Positions 53,512 to 62,351 of a stretch of DNA of 64,000 bases are shown piece after piece; position 1 is the stretch's first letter; each line of letters starts with the position of its first letter. The stretch covers positions 207,983-271,982 of the forward strand of contig BQJJ01000005.1 in assembly GCA_021604645.1 (NCBI GenBank), in the 5' to 3' direction. The notes beneath the pieces are model-generated. The model was not told where the DNA came from. It did not search any database and worked only from the letters and a program-made list of their open reading frames with translations. The translations under genes and the position numbers were made by a program. The stretch comes from Methyloligella sp. Lineage in GTDB: Bacteria; Pseudomonadota; Alphaproteobacteria; Rhizobiales; HXMU1428-3.

Positions 53512-55254
53512 ATGAGTGATAGAAGCAACGTTGAAACTGATCCGCAATTTCTTAAAGATTTTGGCCGTTATGTGCGTGATCGACGAACAAAAGCTGGCGA
53601 TACACAAAACGAATTAGCAAAAGCAGCTAATTTGGATCGCAAGACAATTGGCAAGATTGAACGTTTAATAACAAATTCAATAGATAAAAAAACTGTGTCA
53701 AATATCTTGATGGCCATATGCGGCACAACAGATCGTAAAGATTTTGAGAACTTTCGTACAACGTTAAATCAAGCTGATAGAGAAAGTTCTTTCGTTCATA
53801 AATTTGAAAAAATATTTGAGAAATATAAATTCTACCTATTGTTTTTGATAATTTCCCCATTCCTGGTGCTGTATTTAATTTTTGGTTTGAATAATGAGAT
53901 CGATCAAAGTGAAACTTCTGAGACGGAAATAAATGAGCGACCTCAAAAAACGTATATTGAACCGCCTTCACAGGCCGCCAAAAAAGATCCTCCCGAATTA
54001 GATTTCCTAACTTTGTCAGATCAGATTCGATCAACATCCCATGCAGGAGAGATCAAAATTTATGTGCCCGGGGCGAAAAACATGCCCTATAGCGCTATCT
54101 TAGAATTATCTAGGGATGGCAAAAACTTTCAACAAACAAGCATAATGAATAATTTTAGGCCATCTGATAAACTTATACTCCGCTATACCTCACATGAATG
54201 GAGCGGACCGACCAAACAAATTGATTTAACCAAAAAAGCTTTAGAAATTACGGAACGCCACCTTGTTGATGACCACTCTGGCAATGCATTTGCAAAATGC
54301 AATACAGGGGGATGCCTCATCAGTTCCCACATATGCAACAAAGATTGGACTAAATTGGCTTTGGGAAGAAATAAGAACCAGTATAAATTTGAGCTCAACC
54401 TTGATAATTGCCCAAAGAAAGAACCTTACAATCAAAGAATATGCCTAAGTTTTCCTCAAATGTTTTCTTTGACACCTAAAGAGAAAATATACGGAGCACT
54501 TTTTGATAAAAATGGTAAGCGTTTCAATTTAGATCTTATTGTAAACGCTCCCAGAAATAACTATAGCGGCTTGAACAGCTCTATTCCATTGAAACCAACT
54601 GGCAGCAAAAATGAAACCCCTTACGCAGAAGCTTTCTTCCATCCAAGAATAATTATTGAAGGTGACTTCCATTTTCGTATCAATTTATTTGCCGGCGTAT
54701 GTGACAGTGAAATAAGAAAGCTCGATTATACAATTTATTACGACATTGATGGCCAAGGCTTTTTACAAGGTCGCTCCGATAGGTTTGGTATACCTATTCC
54801 AGAAAAAGAAACTATTGATTTAAAAATTGAAAATAAAGATGGTCAATTTTTGGGGCCTTACAGTTACCAGTTTGATCCGATAAAAACTATCCAGACATAT
54901 ATTAATGCTCTGAAAAAACCTCAAGATATTTATTGCCACAACTATGGAAATAATAGCAAAAAGCCATCTATTCAATGTTTGCCTCAAGGTCATAGGATAG
55001 ACGAGTTTATGAGGTGGGGACAAGTTTCTGCTATACATTTTGGCACACACAAAGATGATCTAAATCATCTCATCAAATTAAATATGAATCCAGAGGCCAT
55101 ATTAAATAGAATTAAAAACAGGAAATTCAACAAATACGATTTTAAAGCGAAATCTGTCTTTTTCTATAAAGCTCCTGAAGGTATTTCAAACATCTATTAT
55201 CAACTCGTCTACTCCGATGGTTCAAAAACAATAGTAAAAAGAAAACAATTTTAA
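53512..55254 (+). CDS. membrane-anchored XRE-type regulator with periplasmic domain
   Basis: 580 residues. Residues 12-75 form a helix-turn-helix of the XRE/Cro class (RRTKAGDTQNELAKAANLDR, KTIGKIERL). One membrane helix spans about 107-126. The remaining 450 residues are extracytoplasmic, beta-rich, with eight or more cysteines likely in disulfides. The plan is that of one-component membrane regulators such as CadC or ToxR, but with an XRE instead of winged-helix domain. Divergent from the coupling-protein operon across 176 bp, which is the natural target. Confidence 0.75.
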   Translation: MSDRSNVETDPQFLKDFGRYVRDRRTKAGDTQNELAKAANLDRKTIGKIERLITNSIDKKTVSNILMAICGTTDRKDFENFRTTLNQADRESSFVHKFEKIFEKYKFYLLFLIISPFLVLYLIFGLNNEIDQSETSETEINERPQKTYIEPPSQAAKKDPPELDFLTLSDQIRSTSHAGEIKIYVPGAKNMPYSAILELSRDGKNFQQTSIMNNFRPSDKLILRYTSHEWSGPTKQIDLTKKALEITERHLVDDHSGNAFAKCNTGGCLISSHICNKDWTKLALGRNKNQYKFELNLDNCPKKEPYNQRICLSFPQMFSLTPKEKIYGALFDKNGKRFNLDLIVNAPRNNYSGLNSSIPLKPTGSKNETPYAEAFFHPRIIIEGDFHFRINLFAGVCDSEIRKLDYTIYYDIDGQGFLQGRSDRFGIPIPEKETIDLKIENKDGQFLGPYSYQFDPIKTIQTYINALKKPQDIYCHNYGNNSKKPSIQCLPQGHRIDEFMRWGQVSAIHFGTHKDDLNHLIKLNMNPEAILNRIKNRKFNKYDFKAKSVFFYKAPEGISNIYYQLVYSDGSKTIVKRKQF

Positions 55255-55278
55255 AAAAGGAAGGTTTTACATAGAGTT

Positions 55279-55749
55279 CTAATCTTTCTCAAATTCTTGA
55301 GAAAGTTTGTTATCTGAACTGTATGAGGGATTTAGCGTATCAAAAATATATTTGTTGAATGATCCAACCAAAACAAATGAATCTATTTTCGAACCTTTAG
55401 TCAAATTGGCTATGATTTGCGCTGCAATATCTGAAGGGTCTCCTTTAATATTGTATGGAATTGATATTTCTTCATGCAAAACAGTGAGCTTTTCTAAATC
55501 AATTTCAACATCACCGGTTGAGAGAATAAAACAGTCCATGTGCTCTCTTTCAGCCAAAGGTATATTATTCTTGGAAGCTAAGGAAAAAGAAGGGGCGCCT
55601 TTTAAATGTCTTTGATGCAACTTTAATTCAAAATTTTTCCCATAAGAAGAATTTACAAATTCTCGAAACACTGAATATAGATGCTCAGCGACTATATCTG
55701 CAAAATCATTTCGTTCTTTTAAGGCTTGTAAGGGGGCTTTCAGTTTCAC
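55279..55749 (-). CDS. protein of unknown function
   Basis: 156 residues, no signal peptide or membrane helix. An N-terminal helical part (LKERNDFADIVAEHLYSVFR) precedes an alpha/beta region ending KIDSFVLVGSFNKYIFDTL. Convergent with the XRE regulator, 24 bp apart. No family recognised. Confidence 0.55.
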   Translation of the reverse strand: MKLKAPLQALKERNDFADIVAEHLYSVFREFVNSSYGKNFELKLHQRHLKGAPSFSLASKNNIPLAEREHMDCFILSTGDVEIDLEKLTVLHEEISIPYNIKGDPSDIAAQIIANLTKGSKIDSFVLVGSFNKYIFDTLNPSYSSDNKLSQEFEKD

Positions 55750-55826
55750 TTTAATATCGTACAGGTTTCTAAAATAATTTACAAAAATAATGTTTCTAAG
55801 AATTGTGTTTCTTCAATCCATTTTTA

Positions 55827-56450
55827 CTAGTTATATAACTGCCAATTATACCCATAACGATGGAAAGCACGTTGCAGTGTGACACGTGAGACGCCGAGTA
55901 CTTTGGCAGCTTCTTTACAGGTCTGCCGACCTTCACATATTGCAACAAATGCCCGGGCCACATCATCATCGCTTAAGATAAACTTGCGCCCTCCCACTCG
56001 TCCGCGTTTGCGAGCAGCTTCCAAACCATTCATGGTGTTTTCATAAATTAAATCACGGTGGAATTGAGAAACGGCTGCAAAGATATGGTAAATCATTTTG
56101 CCGCCTGATGTGCTGGTATCTAGGCCTTCGGTGAGAGAGCAAAAATGAATATTGTTCTGCTCGAAATGCTCAAGCAACTGCGAGAGATGTGTGACCGAAC
56201 GCCCCAAGCGATCAAGCTTGTATACAATCAACATGTCATTTTTGCGCAAGGTTGCCATAGCTTTATCTAGGCCCGGGCGTGAATGTTTTTTTCCAGAGAC
56301 ACCATGATCGCTAAACACCTCATCACATTCAATATTTGTAAGTGCATCAATTTGTCGATCTAGATTCTGATCCACTGTTGAGACACGGGCATAACCGATC
56401 TTGCGCCCCATAGGAGCCGCCGGGCGCAGAACCCCATTCCACACGCTCAT
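55827..56450 (-). CDS. serine resolvase/invertase (Tn3 type)
   Basis: 207 residues. Catalytic Ser in GYARVSTVDQNLDRQIDAL, Arg cluster in YKLDRLGRSVTHL, and a C-terminal helix-turn-helix (EAAKVLGVSRVTLQRAFHRY). AGAGG 5 bases before ATG 56450 supports that start; an internal ATG at 56411 is where the conserved domain begins. It resolves cointegrates or inverts a segment. No transposase is adjacent, so it is either an orphan or works on the island. Confidence 0.88.
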   Translation of the reverse strand: MSVWNGVLRPAAPMGRKIGYARVSTVDQNLDRQIDALTNIECDEVFSDHGVSGKKHSRPGLDKAMATLRKNDMLIVYKLDRLGRSVTHLSQLLEHFEQNNIHFCSLTEGLDTSTSGGKMIYHIFAAVSQFHRDLIYENTMNGLEAARKRGRVGGRKFILSDDDVARAFVAICEGRQTCKEAAKVLGVSRVTLQRAFHRYGYNWQLYN

Positions 56451-56752
56451 GAGAACCTCTCAATCTGTTCACATACGAAGGATTGTGAACGGCGCGCATA
56501 ATTTTCATATCTCCTTTTAAAAATCGTTGGAAAGCCCCAGAAAACGGAAAATACAAGTATATTTGTACAATTATGTAATATATAAATCAATATGTTCTCT
56601 AACCTTGGTTGATGAACAACCATAAACACTTGACAGATATCAATACAATAACTTCTTTACTTGAATTGATATTTTATGTTACAAAAACATCAATAAAAAC
56701 AAGAATGTTAACCGAGGGTGTGTCTGAAACCGATAAACGGTTGGAGACACAT
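56451..56752. other. intergenic region, possible res site
   Basis: Contains the inverted repeats GTTCACA/TGTGAAC (56467-56490) and GGTTG/CAACC (56607-56621), and an AT-rich partly symmetric stretch around 56560-56590 (TTTGTACAATTATGTAATATA). Resolvase genes often lie beside such sites; assignment is tentative. Confidence 0.35.
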
Positions 56753-57298
56753 ATGGCACCGCCAAAAATAGCGAAGGACTGGGCATCCGCTGGTATGGGG
56801 ATGCTCGTTGCTGCGGGGCTAACTTTAGGTGGCGTTGCGAATGATGCAAAGGCACAAGACCCGGTTCATAAAACTCAAATTTCTGAAAAATTAAAAAAGC
56901 AAACCGCCAACTGGAATAATCCTGAATTGGAAGAGTTTCATCGTGCTTCAACGGCTGCCCGTGATTACGCTGAGAACAATGTTGGTGTTGGCATTCTCAT
57001 CCATGTTGGTCAAGATGTGCCTAATAAAAGTGTAAAAAACGCAGATGAATTAGGGCAACTTTTCGTAAGACGTTTTACTGCTCTTGGCGTAAATGCCAAA
57101 TATTTCTTAAGGCAAAATGGTGATGCGCCATCTTCCGGCGTAACCTATCATATAGGCCATTTGATTCATGGTGCGGGAAATGGAAATGAAGTTAAGGGGC
57201 TCAAAACTGCTTGGAACTCTGCTCCTGACGTTGTTGAACAAATGAAAATCGTCAAACAGCTTGCCGTTGCAGATGCCCCCGCACCAAAAGGTGGTTAA
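56753..57298 (+). CDS. secreted protein of unknown function
   Basis: About 181 residues from the ATG at 56753, which has GGAG 6 bases upstream; the frame is open further left to 56609 but without a ribosome site. Signal-like segment to residue 35 (ending AKAQ). The mature part is alpha/beta (GVGILIHVGQDVPNKSVKNA, FTALGVNAKYFLRQNGD) and ends in a Pro/Gly tail. The theme IHVGQD...YHIGHLIHG is suggestive of a circularisable or peptidoglycan-related protein but no family fits. Its last 4 bp overlap the end of the next, convergent gene. Confidence 0.55.
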   Translation: MAPPKIAKDWASAGMGMLVAAGLTLGGVANDAKAQDPVHKTQISEKLKKQTANWNNPELEEFHRASTAARDYAENNVGVGILIHVGQDVPNKSVKNADELGQLFVRRFTALGVNAKYFLRQNGDAPSSGVTYHIGHLIHGAGNGNEVKGLKTAWNSAPDVVEQMKIVKQLAVADAPAPKGG

Positions 57299-58272
57299 GT
57301 CGGTTTTACATCTAAGTCAACTGACGGTTTCAAGCCATCATCTGTTGATATTTCATCCTGAGATTTAGAATTGAATTTATGCTTTGCCGCCTCGGAAACT
57401 TGGGCGATTTTATTATCGGTCACAAACGCATCACCAAAAAAATCATCACTTTCTAATTGAAGCGCAGCGCTAAAAACTTTTTTATCTGCAATAGTGTCTT
57501 GAGTTTCTTTTGCAGTTTTGATGATCTCTGAATTTTTAGCTTTTGATGCATGAACATCACCAACACTAAATTGATCTTGGGAATCTTCCCGAACTTCTTG
57601 CTTTGCTTCATTCAGTGTAATATCACCGTGATTTAAGCGATTTTCTATCTCAGACGTTTTCGCAACAGTGTGTTGATAAGCTTTGTGGTCACGAATAATA
57701 TTCGCCACCGGATCATCGGCATATTGCGGTTTGATTTTCCCGGTGCGCGGGTTAAGAATTTCGGCTGTGATGGCTTTTAAGACCCGGCGCTGATAATCCG
57801 CATCACTCTCACCATCAAGGCGCTCTGGTACATTGTCCTCACCAAGAATGCTCTTCGCATAATTTTCAAAGCTGTCACCGGTCACCGCTTCAATCTCTGC
57901 GACAATCTGGAAGATTTCCCAATCACTCTTATTATCGAAGATTTCATTGGCAATGTAATGCCCGACCTGACCATCTTGCATAAGAGTGAGATAGAACGCC
58001 CAATCTTCTGCATCTTGCTTGGCACGCTTTTCAGCTGCAGTGCTTGTCTGCATCGTTGCAGCCGCACTGGTCAAAGCCCTGCGCCCGCCGAGCAGATTGG
58101 CGAGATCAAGCCCCTTAACATCGCTCATCAGAGCTTGAAGCGATTTACTGTGATCTTGATTGTCTTCGAAGAGTTTTGTGGCCGTGGTAAACGCGGCATG
58201 AATACGCGATACATCAAACCCCTTTGATGTAAATTCTTCTCGAATTCCCTGTTTGTCTTGCGTTTCTGTCAT
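57295..58272 (-). CDS. protein of unknown function (island)
   Basis: About 325 residues from ATG 58272 (GGGG upstream). Acidic, helical, soluble; residues 70-180 (KQDAEDWAFYLTLMQDGQVG, KSDWEIFQIVAEIEAVTGDS) appear folded and the last 130 residues low-complexity. The Asp/Glu-rich helical nature resembles accessory proteins of mobile elements, without a named family. Confidence 0.55.
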   Translation of the reverse strand: MTETQDKQGIREEFTSKGFDVSRIHAAFTTATKLFEDNQDHSKSLQALMSDVKGLDLANLLGGRRALTSAAATMQTSTAAEKRAKQDAEDWAFYLTLMQDGQVGHYIANEIFDNKSDWEIFQIVAEIEAVTGDSFENYAKSILGEDNVPERLDGESDADYQRRVLKAITAEILNPRTGKIKPQYADDPVANIIRDHKAYQHTVAKTSEIENRLNHGDITLNEAKQEVREDSQDQFSVGDVHASKAKNSEIIKTAKETQDTIADKKVFSAALQLESDDFFGDAFVTDNKIAQVSEAAKHKFNSKSQDEISTDDGLKPSVDLDVKPT

Positions 58273-58496
58273 GTATGATTTCCCCACATATCATGTTTTA
58301 TTTTCTTCTATTATGATGATGTAAAATGAAGATGAATTTAATTATGGAATGCATTTGAGGGGCATTTTATACAATTCCAAGTAACTCAAATCTCAATAGT
58401 AAAATAAAAAAGTTCAGTTGTCTTTTGTTCAACTCCTGCCTACAGAACACAATATTTTCTTTTTTCACTTCAAACTCTCATGTATTATAAAGATCT

Positions 58497-58949
58497 ATGC
58501 TCTCCGATGATTTCATCACTATTACCGACAAAATACGGCAGACATTAAAGGCACATCAAAAGCGCACCAATGTCAAAGGTATTGGGCTACTTAAAAATAC
58601 ACGTAGAGAAAGACCGGAAGGTCTTAGTGCCTATACAATCATTCACACGATAAACGGTAGAAAAAAGAAAATTCTTAGAGAGCATCTGGACTACATTATA
58701 GAGAAATGGGAAGCTTTGCCTGATGCTCCAGAGCGTGTGAAAATTTTGCCAAAAACCAGAGATCTTCTTTGCTACCACTCTAAAAGAACGGGTATAGGGT
58801 CCCATGCAATTACTACCATTCGGGGGGATTGTCCTTATGGTCTCAGATCGGGTGTTATTCAGCAATGGTTGAACGGTACAGTGAAATCCGCCAATAAAGC
58901 ACATTTGGACTATGTGATTGAAGTTTGGTCTAATTTGCCTGATCGATAG
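58497..58949 (+). CDS. small protein with an internal duplication
   Basis: 150 residues made of two related halves: HQKRTNVKGIGLL..HTINGRKKKILREHLDYIIE..ALPD and HSKRTGIGSHAIT..QQWLNGTVKSANKAHLDYVIE..NLPD. Each half is about 70 residues, basic, with the look of a Cro/CI-like helix-turn-helix in which HTINGR or QQWLNG follows the recognition helix. Probably a DNA-binding protein with two domains in tandem. No homologous family comes to mind. Confidence 0.6.
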   Translation: MLSDDFITITDKIRQTLKAHQKRTNVKGIGLLKNTRRERPEGLSAYTIIHTINGRKKKILREHLDYIIEKWEALPDAPERVKILPKTRDLLCYHSKRTGIGSHAITTIRGDCPYGLRSGVIQQWLNGTVKSANKAHLDYVIEVWSNLPDR

Positions 58950-58989
58950 AAGAGCCTTCTATCGATCATAATATGGAATTGATTTAGAA

Positions 58990-59013
58990 AAAAAGGCGCA
59001 ATCCCTTGCGCCT
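58990..59013 (-). terminator. rho-independent terminator
   Basis: AGGCGCAA-TCCC-TTGCGCCT with a run of seven T on the minus strand, 30 bp beyond the stop of the gene at 59044. Confidence 0.85.
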
Positions 59014-59043
59014 CTCATCTGTTCAACTCAGCTTTATACCTTT

Positions 59044-59313
59044 TTATGATGGCTGGTTATCTGGTGTGATAACTTCAGGCGCTTCGTTCTCAGCAGCTCT
59101 TGCTTTATCGAAAAAACGCACTGTCAATCTACCGTCAACCGGGTATGCCTGACACTGTAGATCATAGCCTTTACCGTCTTTGTGTTTCCACCCCGCGCCC
59201 AAACGTGTCCATATGCTGGACTTGTCATCACCGCGAGATTGCACTGTATACACAATCAGGTCAGGATCTCTTCCGTTGCTATTTTGTGTTTTTTGCTGAT
59301 GTTCACTTGTCAT
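59044..59313 (-). CDS. small plasmid/island-type protein
   Basis: 89 residues. IVYTVQSRGDDKSSIWTRLG, AGWKHKDGKGYDLQCQAYP and VDGRLTVRFFD match a widespread small protein of alphaproteobacterial plasmids and integrative elements, of unknown function. It has its own terminator. Confidence 0.7.
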   Translation of the reverse strand: MTSEHQQKTQNSNGRDPDLIVYTVQSRGDDKSSIWTRLGAGWKHKDGKGYDLQCQAYPVDGRLTVRFFDKARAAENEAPEVITPDNQPS

Positions 59314-59742
59314 ATTTTACTCCATGGTTACTTGTTTTACGTTTGGAACAATTAGTGAACATTTATTTGAGGTGAGAGCAAGAAATTTCCGAATGAGAAT
59401 TCAATCGTATGATTTAGTTTATCTCAAGCTATTTGCATGAAGTTTAACTACATGCTTTTAGAACCGGTTAGCGTAATACGCCAGATGTGTATTGTAGTCA
59501 CAATACAAAAAACTCACACCGCTTCGCTTTGTTCGGCAAGGGAAACCTCTTTGGTTTCCCGTTGCATCCCTTCTAGCTTATTTTTGGGATTTTCCCTGAG
59601 ATTACAGTTTGGGTGTAACTACCGCAGCCAACTCAAAAGCTCACTGTTTTTAATTGAGAGTAACTTTAGATCAAGAACTGCTGTTGTCGAATTTTCTGAG
59701 ACTGTTATTTGGGAAGATAAAAACAGAATCTTTTAGTCGTAT
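59314..59742. other. intergenic region with hairpin
   Basis: No credible gene. GGGAAACC-TCTTT-GGTTTCCC (59540-59560) is a perfect 8-bp hairpin, and CGCTTCGCTTTGTTCGGCAAG precedes it. Beyond this the stretch is AT-rich and unremarkable. Confidence 0.45.
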
Positions 59743-60039
59743 TCACATACTTGAGTATTTATTGATTTCATCGAGATATAATCGTTCGCTTTCATCCTTA
59801 AACCGGCTTTTATCGTCAGAAAGCGAACTCAACTTTTCGTAGATTCCCCGATATATTATTGAATGAGCTTGATTGCTAATACTCATTTCTTCAGGCGAGT
59901 CCATTTCTACATCTTCTTCAAGAAATAGGTCCAGCATCATGAGCAAACCGTTCTTATCTATAGTATCTATGAGTTGCCACTCAGTATTTTTTTTCAGTAG
60001 ATAGTATCCCTTTTCATTCTCAATTTTTAAGATTTTCAT
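59743..60039 (-). CDS. small partner of the PHP-ATPase
   Basis: About 98 residues from the ATG at 60039, with AAGGAG 8 bases upstream. Acidic, helical in the second half (ISNQAHSIIYRGIYEKLSSL, SERLYLDEINKYSSM); no family recognised. It starts 20 bp before the end of the PHP-ATPase gene, so it is translated from the same mRNA and probably works with that protein. Confidence 0.65.
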   Translation of the reverse strand: MKILKIENEKGYYLLKKNTEWQLIDTIDKNGLLMMLDLFLEEDVEMDSPEEMSISNQAHSIIYRGIYEKLSSLSDDKSRFKDESERLYLDEINKYSSM

Positions 60040-62047
60040 AACTTTGTCTCCTTGCCTCATATGCTACTGAGCCAGCTTCTAGATTTCCCAACATGACATC
60101 CCATGTATTCACTTTTTTACCGTCTGGTGAATTCAGGGTTTTGCTACTCGGATACCCTGAATAAACCCTCCATGAAATCTCTCCGTCTTCAAGTTCTTTC
60201 CTTGTGCAGAGCAAATAGTCAGGTTTTATTGAGGCTCCAACAGTATTATTGTGAGTTACCACCACCACAGGCATCTTCCTTGATATCTCCTTAATCATTG
60301 CGTTAACATCGTCCTTGAGAAAGTTATTATCAAAAGATGACTCAGGTTCATCAATAAGAAGCATGTCATGTTCGTTTGCTCCCTCGATTTCATCCAATAA
60401 GAAAAACTCCGATCGTTCCCCACCAGAAGCGTCAAAACCGTCTTTGTTCAAAATGCGGTAGCTGATTTTCACAAAAAACTTAGAGAAATCTGATGGCATC
60501 ACAGGATCACCAATGTTTTTCAGTTCTCTAAGGAATTTGTAAGGTGATTCGTAGACCCCAAAAGCTTTACTGAAAGAAACTTTGCGTTTGATTACAGCCC
60601 CAAGCTCCCCCGCGCCACCAAACGGCCCAACCTCCGCCACAACGGTAAAGCCTCGCTGATGCTTCTCAAGTGGTATCCTGGGAGATCGTGCAAGTTTAGT
60701 AACAGAAACAAATTTTTTGATTTTTCGTTTGTTGAGTGCAACTGTGTACAAGTCCACATCCGTGATTTTAGGTGCAGCTGATTTCAGCTGAAGCTTCGAC
60801 TTAATTTCTTTAGTAAGATCATTAACCCACTTCTTTTTCAGTTGAGCTTCTTCCCTACGCGCGTATGTGTTCATCAACTCGACGTAAAGGGCTTTAAGAC
60901 TCTCTCGCTCTAAGTGCTTTTCAACTGTCTCTTTAAACTCAATGTTTTCAATCAAGTGTTGAGTCGAAGCAATCAGTTCTTGCAAACCGTTCTGGTTCCT
61001 ATCTGGGAAGTAATCCTCACTGTACAATCTGGCTTTTGAAAACGCATCATGTTTCTGCCTTTCATTTGCATAGCTTAATAACGATGAAACATATTGTCCG
61101 ACTCTACGTTCATCTTCTTCAAGATCAATGTTTAATACGTCCTCGATAACATGCTGAAGACTCGAAAGATAATCCTTAGAAAAAAGTCCTTGTTTTTGAC
61201 TTAGATATTTGTTGAATTTTTTTTTGTCTTCATCTTCATTTCTTGCAACTAAAGCAAACTGTTCTATGTGGCGAGCATTGGGAAATTGCTCTTTAATAGC
61301 TTCTAAGGTAAAAGTTTTTCCGGACGACCGATCCCCGAGAACAACGTTGAGTCCAGTCGATAGTTGCTGTCCATTTGCGAAAACCTGGAATAGTTTGTTC
61401 CCATCATTTTTCGATAAGGCTACTTTATCTTTATCGCGAAGACATTCTTTGATCGCGCTAAAACTCATCTCATCACACCCCAAAAATGTTTGCCGGGTTG
61501 GAAGTAGGGATAAATCCTTTCTTATACGGCAATCACTAAAGTAAACCGGAACAAGCCGCTCCTTGCTCTTAATACAATACATGAACTTCTTTGGACTACT
61601 TACCTCACCAGCTGTGACGTGTGGTGAAAGCTTTTTCAGTGTTTCGGGACGTAGGGCAGGCTTCTTATCGTAATGTGGAATGAAGATATACTGAGCTAAA
61701 TCACCGAATATATCCTGAAATTCTGTAAAACCTATGCTATCACCAATACTAGAGCACTTCGCAGCAACTTGATCACATTTGTTTCCAAAGCTATCAAGAT
61801 CTGTTCCATCAGAAATAACTAGAATCTGCCCCTTTTCTAGATCAACCTCAATGCCAGGAAATACTGGAATCCTGATATGATTTTGAATAGCTTTAAACTG
61901 AGCTTTATCGAACAGATTATGATTAGTTATCGCAATGCAATCCAAGTTTGCTAGCTCTATATATTCATCGAGTTTTGATTGACAAAACTCAAAAGGTGCA
62001 TCCAAAATGCTATCTTTTGTATGGATATGAAAGTCAATTTTTTTCAT
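60020..62047 (-). CDS. PHP domain-ATPase fusion (TrlF-like)
   Basis: 675 residues. PHP metal-dependent phosphoesterase domain (1-200): DFHIHTKD, ITNHN, PGIEVD, IFIPHYDK. Then an ABC/SMC-type ATPase (about 225-610): Walker A LGDRSSGKTFTL (238-245), a helical insertion (about 260-430), signature DASGGERSE (about 541), Walker B MLLIDEPESSFD (about 562) and the H-loop VTHNN. The fusion resembles TrlF-type proteins and other nuclease-ATPase defence effectors; ATP binding would control cleavage of a nucleic acid or nucleotide. Specific target unknown. Confidence 0.8.
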   Translation of the reverse strand: MKKIDFHIHTKDSILDAPFEFCQSKLDEYIELANLDCIAITNHNLFDKAQFKAIQNHIRIPVFPGIEVDLEKGQILVISDGTDLDSFGNKCDQVAAKCSSIGDSIGFTEFQDIFGDLAQYIFIPHYDKKPALRPETLKKLSPHVTAGEVSSPKKFMYCIKSKERLVPVYFSDCRIRKDLSLLPTRQTFLGCDEMSFSAIKECLRDKDKVALSKNDGNKLFQVFANGQQLSTGLNVVLGDRSSGKTFTLEAIKEQFPNARHIEQFALVARNEDEDKKKFNKYLSQKQGLFSKDYLSSLQHVIEDVLNIDLEEDERRVGQYVSSLLSYANERQKHDAFSKARLYSEDYFPDRNQNGLQELIASTQHLIENIEFKETVEKHLERESLKALYVELMNTYARREEAQLKKKWVNDLTKEIKSKLQLKSAAPKITDVDLYTVALNKRKIKKFVSVTKLARSPRIPLEKHQRGFTVVAEVGPFGGAGELGAVIKRKVSFSKAFGVYESPYKFLRELKNIGDPVMPSDFSKFFVKISYRILNKDGFDASGGERSEFFLLDEIEGANEHDMLLIDEPESSFDNNFLKDDVNAMIKEISRKMPVVVVTHNNTVGASIKPDYLLCTRKELEDGEISWRVYSGYPSSKTLNSPDGKKVNTWDVMLGNLEAGSVAYEARRQSYENLKN

Positions 62048-62145
62048 AAATTAAATCTTATATATTTCAAGAAAATGGAATTTTCAGAAAGCATACGCAA
62101 TCGATACAACCTTTAGTAGCGCATTCTGCCAATCATTCACACTTA

Positions 62146-62292
62146 ATGAGAGAAAATTTAAGTTCTCTCAAGCTTAAACACCTTTTAGTATTATCAGACT
62201 CAGATCTTGATACCGAGGAGATTCCCGCATTAGATGAACGCTTCAGGGAAAATGCGCAACTCAGCGCTCCACGCACCATGGCAAAAGCCTAA
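62146..62292 (+). pseudogene. truncated BrnA-like antitoxin remnant
   Basis: 48 codons: a C-terminal part LDTEEIPALDERFRENAQLS resembles the middle of BrnA antitoxins, after which the ribbon-helix-helix part is missing and a stop follows MAKA. No BrnT toxin gene is near. Similarity is by eye and short. The rest of the 300-bp gap 62048-62351 shows nothing. Confidence 0.35.
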
Positions 62293-62351
62293 CCATGAAA
62301 CTTCACAAAGATGGTCTTATTTTTTTAAAGCCGAATGGCGATATAGGTGCT

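Noticed and set aside
59437..59736. 99-codon plus-strand frame
   Set aside because: No ribosome site, atypical composition (Cys/Ser/Leu), spans a hairpin; likely non-coding.
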